Of a stretch of 6,508 nucleotides of DNA, positions 1-4,122 are shown piece after piece. The notes beneath the pieces were generated by a model. It made no database searches. It was not told the DNA's origin and saw only the letters and a list, made by a program, of their open reading frames with translations. Each line of letters begins with the position of its first letter. Within the stretch, counting starts at the first letter, position 1. The translations under genes and the position numbers were made by a program. This stretch comes from Tissierellia bacterium (GTDB lineage Bacteria > Bacillota > Clostridia > Tissierellales > Tepidimicrobiaceae), in contig JAAZMG010000025.1 in the NCBI GenBank assembly GCA_012798935.1, forward strand, positions 1 to 6,508, given 5' to 3'.

Positions 1-1
1 G

Positions 2-901
2 GTTACAGCGATACTCCCTCACCACAGAAATCTATTTAAGGAAAAGGTTGTAGGCGCTTGTCATGTGATTAATGGATTTGGAAAAAGTGTAGGGTTGGTA
101 CAGATTGAAGAATTAGGGAATATAGAAACTCCAATAATACTTACCAATACTTTGTCTGTAGGTGCAGCTCATGAAGGTTTAGTAAGATATATGCTTTCTA
201 TTGATGAAGATATAAAATCCTTAAACCCTATTGTTTGTGAATGTAATGATGGTTATTTAAATGATATTAGAGGCCTTCATATTAGGGATTTCCATGTGTT
301 TGATGCCATAGAAAATGTAGCTTCCGACTTTGAAGAGGGAAATGTAGGGGCTGGCACAGGAATGGTGTGTTATGGATTAAAAGGTGGAATCGGTACTTCC
401 TCCCGTATAGTCAATATTGATGATAAGGACTATATTGTAGGTGTACTTGTATTATCTAATTTTGGCTTGATGAAGGATTTAGTGGTAAATGGAAATTTTA
501 TCGGGAAAGAATTAGCAAAAAGTATAAAGTCCAAAAATCAAAAAGATGACAAAGGCTCTATTATCGTAATAGTAGCCACAGATATACCCCTTTCCTCTAG
601 GCAACTAAAAAGAATTATTAAAAGAACAAGCCCAGGAATCGCTAGAACTGGTGGATTTATTAGCCATGGTAGTGGTGAAATAGCCATTGGATTTTCTACA
701 GGTACTATTATAAATCATAATAGTAATAATGACCTATTGGATGTAAAAATACTTAATGAATCAAAGATTAATCAGGTATTTAGAGCTACATCTGAAGCAA
801 CAGAAGAAGCTATACTTAATTCTTTAATATGCTCAACTACAACTACTGGAATAGATGAACGCACCATTTATTCTTTGGTAGATGCAAAAAAACTAATATA
901 A
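2..901 (+). CDS. DmpA/BapA-type (P1 family, S58) aminopeptidase, 5'-truncated by window edge
   Basis: This is a self-processing Ntn-like hydrolase of the DmpA (L-aminopeptidase/D-Ala-esterase) and BapA (beta-peptidyl aminopeptidase) family, which removes N-terminal residues from short peptides and amides. The frame is open to the left edge: upstream of the GTG at 65 it reads VTAILPHHRNLF, a conserved part of the family, so that GTG is an internal Val. Roughly 50-70 N-terminal residues are probably missing. The glycine-rich GNVGAGTG and GGIGTSSR motifs are present. Autocleavage should fall between Gly and Ser in KGSIIVIVATD (Ser codon 557-559), giving a beta chain of about 114 residues. A second Ser (671-673) and a Glu (677-679) in GSGEIAIGF lie 38 and 40 residues after the nucleophile, the spacing of Ser250/Ser288/Glu290 in BapA. 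Substrate preference (L, D or beta) cannot be read from the sequence. It is probably co-transcribed with the aminopeptidase gene 18 bases downstream. Confidence 0.93.
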   Translation, partial: VTAILPHHRNLFKEKVVGACHVINGFGKSVGLVQIEELGNIETPIILTNTLSVGAAHEGLVRYMLSIDEDIKSLNPIVCECNDGYLNDIRGLHIRDFHVFDAIENVASDFEEGNVGAGTGMVCYGLKGGIGTSSRIVNIDDKDYIVGVLVLSNFGLMKDLVVNGNFIGKELAKSIKSKNQKDDKGSIIVIVATDIPLSSRQLKRIIKRTSPGIARTGGFISHGSGEIAIGFSTGTIINHNSNNDLLDVKILNESKINQVFRATSEATEEAILNSLICSTTTTGIDERTIYSLVDAKKLI

Positions 902-919
902 ACTTAGGAGGATAGAAAA

Positions 920-2347
920 ATGGTTGATGAATCAAAAGGAAAAAAACTTCAAGAAGCTTTAACCCATAAATGGAAAAACGTATGGGAAACATTAGATAAT
1001 AGTGAAATGGAAAAGGTTTTTGCAATAAATGAGGAATACAAAAATTTCTTAGATAAAGGAAAAACAGAAAGGGAATCAGCTAGAGAAATAATACGAATGG
1101 CTTCTGAAAAAGGCTACATATCAATAGATGAAATAAGGAATAAAAGAATTAAACCTACTGCTGGCATGAAGATAAATGCAAATAATAAAAATAAAGCTGT
1201 TGCATTGTTTGTACTGGGAAAAGAAAAACTTGAAAAAGGAATGCATATTGTTGGTTCACATTTAGATGCTCCTAGAATAGATTTGAAACATTTCCCTCTC
1301 TATGAGGATTCAGAACTTGCTCTATTAAAAACCCATTATTATGGTGGAATAAAAAAATATCAATGGGTTACATTGCCACTGGCTTTACATGGAGTTGTAA
1401 TAAAGGAAGATGGGGAAAAAATTGATATTGTTATAGGTGAAGACGAAAACGATCCAGTATTCTTTATAACCGATTTATTACCACACCTAGCTAAAGAACA
1501 AATGGAAAAGAAAATGAATGAAGGTATTGTAGGTGAAGGTTTAAATGTCTTAATTGGAAGTATACCTTATAATGATAGCGAAATAAGTGAAAAAGTAAAA
1601 CTAAATGTACTTAAAATACTTAATGAAAAATATGGAATAAAGGAAGAGGATTTCACCACTGCAGAATTTGAAATAGTACCTGCAGGAAAATCAAAAGATG
1701 TTGGTATAGATAGAAGCATGGTTGGGGGATATGGTCAGGATGATAGAGTTTGTGCCTTTACTTCCCTTAAAGCCATATTAGATGTGGAAGTTCCAAATAA
1801 AACAGCTGTTGCCTTATTTGTAGATAAAGAAGAAATAGGCAGTGTAGGAAATACAAGTATGAAATCAAAATTCTTTGAAAATACTGTTTCAGAATTAATA
1901 GATCTTACAGAAGAAAATTATTCAGAAATTCTTGTTAAGAGGGCATTAGCAAATTCCTGGGTACTTTCGGCTGATACATTAGGGGCCTTTGACCCTAATT
2001 ACCCTGAAGTTCTAGATAAAAGAAATTCTCCTTTTATAGGCAATGGAATAACTATAGTTAAATATACTGGTGTAAAAGGAAAAAGTGGAAGCAATGATGC
2101 AAACTCTGAATATCTAAGTAAGATTAGAAAAATATTTAATGACAACAATGTAGTATGGCAAATGGGTGAATTAGGAAAAGTTGACCAAGGCGGTGGAGGA
2201 ACAATTGCTTATATACTTGCAAACTATGGAATGGAAGTAGTAGACTGTGGAATACCCCTACTAAGTGTACATGCACCTTTTGAAATTGCAAGTAAAGCAG
2301 ATGTATATATGACATATAGAGGCTACAATGCATTTTACAAAGCATAA
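920..2347 (+). CDS. M18 family zinc aminopeptidase (aminopeptidase I type)
   Basis: This 475-residue protein is a cytoplasmic M18 metallo-aminopeptidase, normally a large homo-oligomer with two metal ions per active site that trims N-terminal residues from peptides. Family motifs appear in order: GSHLDAPR (His114, Asp116), GGYGQDDR (probable bridging Asp274), DKEEIGS (catalytic Glu304, metal Glu305), SADTLGAFDPN (Asp352) and LLSVHAPFE (His451). All expected metal ligands are therefore present, and the length is normal for the family. The ATG start is set by a perfect AGGAGG at 906-911 with an 8-base gap. No promoter is visible in the 18 bases after the DmpA-type gene, so the two are probably one peptidase operon ending at the hairpin at 2348. 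Residue preference (acidic or neutral) is not decided here. Bacterial members are variously named apeA, apeB or pepC-like, so no symbol is given. Confidence 0.95.
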   Translation: MVDESKGKKLQEALTHKWKNVWETLDNSEMEKVFAINEEYKNFLDKGKTERESAREIIRMASEKGYISIDEIRNKRIKPTAGMKINANNKNKAVALFVLGKEKLEKGMHIVGSHLDAPRIDLKHFPLYEDSELALLKTHYYGGIKKYQWVTLPLALHGVVIKEDGEKIDIVIGEDENDPVFFITDLLPHLAKEQMEKKMNEGIVGEGLNVLIGSIPYNDSEISEKVKLNVLKILNEKYGIKEEDFTTAEFEIVPAGKSKDVGIDRSMVGGYGQDDRVCAFTSLKAILDVEVPNKTAVALFVDKEEIGSVGNTSMKSKFFENTVSELIDLTEENYSEILVKRALANSWVLSADTLGAFDPNYPEVLDKRNSPFIGNGITIVKYTGVKGKSGSNDANSEYLSKIRKIFNDNNVVWQMGELGKVDQGGGGTIAYILANYGMEVVDCGIPLLSVHAPFEIASKADVYMTYRGYNAFYKA

Positions 2348-2398
2348 ATATAAAGCTGGAAGGATAATGGCTACTCCTTCCAGCTTTATATATTTTTT
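2348..2398 (+). terminator. Rho-independent terminator of the peptidase operon
   Basis: A perfect 17-bp stem (2348-2364 with 2375-2391, core AAAGCTGGAAGGA) closes a 10-base loop and is followed by TTTTTT at 2393-2398. It begins directly after the TAA of the M18 gene. On the minus strand the same hairpin would follow the thpR stop, but only a poor T-run comes after it there, so it should act mainly on plus-strand transcripts. Confidence 0.92.
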
Positions 2399-2919
2399 GT
2401 ATATACAATTGAATGTACTAATTTCCCATTTATATGTTCAGATTTCATTAAATCTATTTTATCAACATTAATACTTATTTGCTTAATGATATTTGATAAA
2501 TCTTCGGAATTAAAATTATCCTTTAATTTTACTTTTCGTCCTATAGTAAGATGAGGCTTATATGCTCTATTTTCTAACTCAAAGCCTTGTTTGATTAGCA
2601 GTTGATGGAGCTTAGCTTGAGTTTTTAAAAGTATCTCATTATGCTCAATTTCCAACCATTGAATATTTCCTTCTTTCCTTTTAAAATATCCTAATTCTGA
2701 CAACGTCATTGTGAATGGTTCGGTAACTACTTGATCCATTACATCCTTTATTGTTTCAACTTTCTCTGAAGGAATATCCCCAATAAACTCTAAGGTTAAA
2801 TGCATATGTTCATTATTTACAAATTTCCCCTGAATAGAATATTTTTTTACTTCTTTAATTATATCTTGAATTTTATTCTTTACACTCTCCTTAAAATTAA
2901 TGGCTATAAATAATCTCAT
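2386..2919 (-). CDS. thpR: RNA 2',3'-cyclic phosphodiesterase, 2H family (LigT-like)
   Basis: This 177-residue protein is a 2H phosphoesterase of the ThpR (formerly LigT) family. It hydrolyses 2',3'-cyclic phosphate RNA ends to 2'-phosphates and can join tRNA half-molecules in vitro. The two catalytic HxT motifs that face each other in the bilobal fold are His40-Leu-Thr42 (in HMHLTLEFIG) and His123-Leu-Thr125 (in YKPHLTIGR). The N-terminal MRLFIAINF strand is typical, and the length is normal. The ATG is supported by GAGGAGAGG at 2925-2933 on the minus strand, 5 bases upstream. The gene stands alone and converges on the M18 gene. Its stop codon and last codons lie within the terminator hairpin and T-tract of that operon. 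The physiological substrate of bacterial ThpR is not well settled. Confidence 0.95.
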   Translation of the reverse strand: MRLFIAINFKESVKNKIQDIIKEVKKYSIQGKFVNNEHMHLTLEFIGDIPSEKVETIKDVMDQVVTEPFTMTLSELGYFKRKEGNIQWLEIEHNEILLKTQAKLHQLLIKQGFELENRAYKPHLTIGRKVKLKDNFNSEDLSNIIKQISINVDKIDLMKSEHINGKLVHSIVYTKNI

Positions 2920-2977
2920 ATTATCCTCTCCTCACTACAAAACTAATTCCTAGCAAAATATCTTCATTATTATATAC

Positions 2978-2983
2978 ATTATA
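2978..2983 (-). promoter_or_regulatory. Candidate -10 box for thpR
   Basis: A perfect TATAAT reads on the minus strand about 58 bases before the thpR start. No convincing -35 lies 16-18 bases upstream and there is no extended -10 TG. A second TATAAT at 2969-2974 has the same weakness. In such AT-rich intergenic DNA this is only a candidate. Confidence 0.3.
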
Positions 2984-3011
2984 CTATGTTTATAATAAAA
3001 ATCACCTTCTT

Positions 3012-3025
3012 GAATTTTGAAATTC
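3012..3025. repeat. Small inverted repeat in the divergent thpR/peroxiredoxin intergenic region
   Basis: GAATTT-TG-AAATTC is a perfect 6+6 bp palindrome with a 2-base centre. It lies between the two divergent genes, about 38 bases upstream of the predicted -35 of the peroxiredoxin promoter. It is of operator size, but it matches no regulator consensus that I recognise and could be chance in AT-rich DNA. Confidence 0.35.
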
Positions 3026-3062
3026 TGATTTTCGTGCATTTTCCTATATATTTGTTTTAATA

Positions 3063-3091
3063 TTAACAACTAAGGGTAATAAAATTATAGA
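3063..3091 (+). promoter_or_regulatory. Predicted sigma-A promoter of the peroxiredoxin gene
   Basis: The -35 box is TTAACA (3063-3068, 5 of 6) and the -10 box is TATAGA (3086-3091, 4 of 6), with a 17-base spacer. Transcription would start near 3098, giving a leader of about 50 bases. The -10 is imperfect, which would suit a regulated promoter. The -35 and the bases after it (TTAACAACTAA) recur exactly in the promoter at 3996. Confidence 0.5.
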
Positions 3092-3147
3092 AATATTAAA
3101 TAGTTTGTCTGTTTAGTATAGAAAAACTTAATAGAAAGGATGACATT

Positions 3148-3867
3148 ATGACTGACGAAAACAACGTAAGTTGCACAAGACCAGAATTGATGAAGCTACC
3201 AGAAGAAGATATTAGCGAAGAATCAAAAGAAATTATAAAGGAGGAAAAACAAAGAATGATTAAAGTAGGTAAGCCAGCACCATTGTTTCATGCACCAGCA
3301 TATTATGAGGGAAAATTTACAAATATAAGTTTAGAAGACTATAAAGGAAAGTGGGTTCTACTTTGCTTCTACCCAGGAGACTTTACCTTTGTCTGAGCTA
3401 CAGAAGTTTCAGCAGTTGCTGAAAAATATTCTGAATTAAAAGAATTAGATGTTGAGGTTCTTTCTGTAAGTGTAGATTCTACATTTGTACACAAGATGTG
3501 GAATGACCATGAATTATCTAAAATGATTGGAAAAGACATACCATTCCCAATGCTAGCAGATCAAAATGGAAATATCGGAAAACTATATGGAATTTATGAC
3601 GAAGATAGTGGAACAGAAACTAGAGGACGTTTTATAATAGACCCAGATGGAATAGTCCAAGGATTTGAAGTTCTTACTCCACCAGTAGGTAGAAATGTAT
3701 CAGAATCTATAAGACAAATAAAAGCATTCCAACTTGTTAGAGCTACAAAAGGTGCAGAGGTCACTCCTTCAGGCTGGAAACCTGGTAAAAAAACTTTAAA
3801 ACCTGGAACAGATCTTGTAGGCAATGTATGGAAAGAGTGGAAAGTTAGCGAAGCATTTGAAGATTAA
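3148..3867 (+). CDS. prxU: Selenocysteine-containing peroxiredoxin (AhpC/Prx1 type), TGA at 3394-3396 read as Sec
   Basis: This is a thiol/selenol peroxidase that reduces H2O2 and organic peroxides in the cytoplasm. Translated through the TGA it is 239 residues, with strong Prx1/AhpC features along its whole length and in one frame: CFYPGDFTFV, then Sec83, then ATEVSAVAEKYSELK, VEVLSVSVDS, FPMLADQNG, RGRFIIDPDG and GRNVSESIRQIKAFQ. The active-site set is Pro76, Thr80, Sec83 and Arg159. AhpC normally reads FTFVCPTE, so the TGA sits exactly at the peroxidatic Cys codon. A SECIS-like hairpin follows at 3401-3433. The C-terminal VCPA resolving Cys is Thr206 (VTPSGW), and no Cys lies after Sec83; only Cys9 and Cys73 exist. 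There is an N-terminal extension of about 36 residues relative to E. coli AhpC. The start ATG has AAAGGA at 3135-3140 with a 7-base gap. The gene is monocistronic, between its own promoter and terminator. A selenoprotein peroxiredoxin PrxU is known from Eubacterium acidaminophilum. A nonsense mutation is the alternative, but it is unlikely. Confidence 0.9.
3394..3433 (+). promoter_or_regulatory. Bacterial SECIS element directing Sec insertion at the TGA
   Basis: Right after the TGA (3394-3396) the mRNA can fold into a two-part stem-loop. The lower stem pairs CAGAA (3401-3405) with TTCTG (3429-3433). The upper stem is 7 perfect pairs, TTTCAGC (3407-3413) with GCTGAAA (3418-3424). The apical loop is AGTT, and an asymmetric internal loop (G3406 against 3425-3428) separates the stems. 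The apical loop begins 17 bases after the TGA and carries G among its first two bases, as expected for SelB-binding bacterial SECIS hairpins. The structure was drawn by eye, not computed. Confidence 0.8.
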
Positions 3868-3907
3868 TTAAAAATCAGGGGCTTAGATAAATGCCCCTGA
3901 TTTTTAA
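3868..3907 (+). terminator. Rho-independent terminator after the peroxiredoxin gene
   Basis: It begins one base after the TAA. A 15-bp perfect stem pairs 3868-3882 with 3893-3907, with the GC-rich core ATCAGGGGC, around a 10-base loop. The T-run TTTTT at 3901-3905 follows the core. Five A residues before the core give a matching T-run on the other strand, so it could work in both directions. Confidence 0.92.
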
Positions 3908-3995
3908 TATATTCATATATTAACATTCGATAATAAGTCCTCTTTGTCAATGCCTCTCCTTTTATCACAAATCCTCTTTAAACTTATTCTTGTTT

Positions 3996-4024
3996 TTAAC
4001 AACTAAAATTCAACAAAATATAAT
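3996..4024 (+). promoter_or_regulatory. Predicted sigma-A promoter of the Cache-GGDEF-EAL gene
   Basis: TTAACA (3996-4001, 5 of 6) and a perfect TATAAT (4019-4024) are separated by 17 bases, the best intergenic promoter in the window. Transcription should begin near 4031, leaving an untranslated leader of about 92 bases before the ATG at 4123. I see nothing else supportable in the stretch 3908-3995. Confidence 0.75.
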
Positions 4025-4030
4025 TTATTA

Positions 4031-4122
4031 TTGGTAGTAATTGGGTATATATCTATAACATAGAAGTATACCTAACAAATAGGCGAAAGTGGTAGGCTAA
4101 AGGCTATAAGGGGTTGGGAATT
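4031..4122 (+). other. Structured 5' leader of the Cache-GGDEF-EAL gene, possible cis-regulatory RNA
   Basis: The leader holds a hairpin with a 9-bp outer stem, TTGGGTATA (4041-4049) with TATACCTAA (4067-4075), including one G-T pair. A 3x3 internal loop leads to an inner CTAT/ATAG stem (4053-4056 with 4060-4063). After it comes a purine-rich, almost C-free stretch (4080-4113) with AGGC three times (4081, 4094, 4101) and the string GGCTAAAGGCTA. CCTAAC (4071-4076) can instead pair with GTTGGG (4113-4118) beside the ribosome binding site, which would exclude the first hairpin. This could be a translational switch. Its bases vaguely recall parts of c-di-GMP-I riboswitches, but the full consensus is not there. 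The class is unknown and the folding was done by eye. Confidence 0.4.
4108..4113 (+). promoter_or_regulatory. Ribosome binding site that fixes the start at 4123
   Basis: AAGGGG lies 9 bases before the ATG at 4123 but touches the in-frame TTG at 4114 with no gap. The ATG is therefore the likely start, and the three extra codons from TTG are not translated. Confidence 0.75.

Noticed and set aside
65..67. GTG as the start codon of the DmpA-type gene
   Set aside because: The frame is open to the window edge, and the residues before it (VTAILPH, EKVVGACH) match the family, so it is an internal Val.
843..1025. Overlapping open frames on the opposite strand of the main genes (also 2136-2408, 3594-3824, 4453-4860)
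   Set aside because: They lie antisense to well-supported conserved genes, lack ribosome binding sites and show no family features.
2990..3004. PerR box upstream of the peroxiredoxin gene
   Set aside because: Only about 11 of 15 positions match TTATAATNATTATAA, and the second half-site is poor. AT-rich DNA gives such matches often.
3394..3396. TGA as an ordinary stop, making two genes or a pseudogene
   Set aside because: Conservation continues without frameshift through the TGA, there is no ribosome binding site before 3496, the TGA replaces precisely the catalytic Cys codon, and a SECIS-like hairpin follows.
3394..3396. Alternative genetic code with TGA as Trp
   Set aside because: Trp is written TGG throughout the window, TGA ends the EAL gene at its natural C-terminus, and Trp makes no sense at a peroxidatic position.
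3864..3968. Minus-strand 34-codon ORF from a GTG at 3968 with AAAGAGG before it
   Set aside because: It runs through the whole terminator hairpin, has no recognisable protein features and no good -10 after the TTGACA at 3945-3950 (minus).
4114..4116. TTG as the start of the EAL gene
   Set aside because: AAGGGG would directly touch this codon. It is well spaced (9 bases) for the ATG at 4123.
4031..4122. c-di-GMP-I (GEMM) riboswitch
   Set aside because: GCGAAAG and GGCTAAAGGC resemble parts of the GEMM core, but the GCAAACC segment, the GNRA-loop stem and the second hairpin with its receptor are missing, and the space to the ATG is too short.
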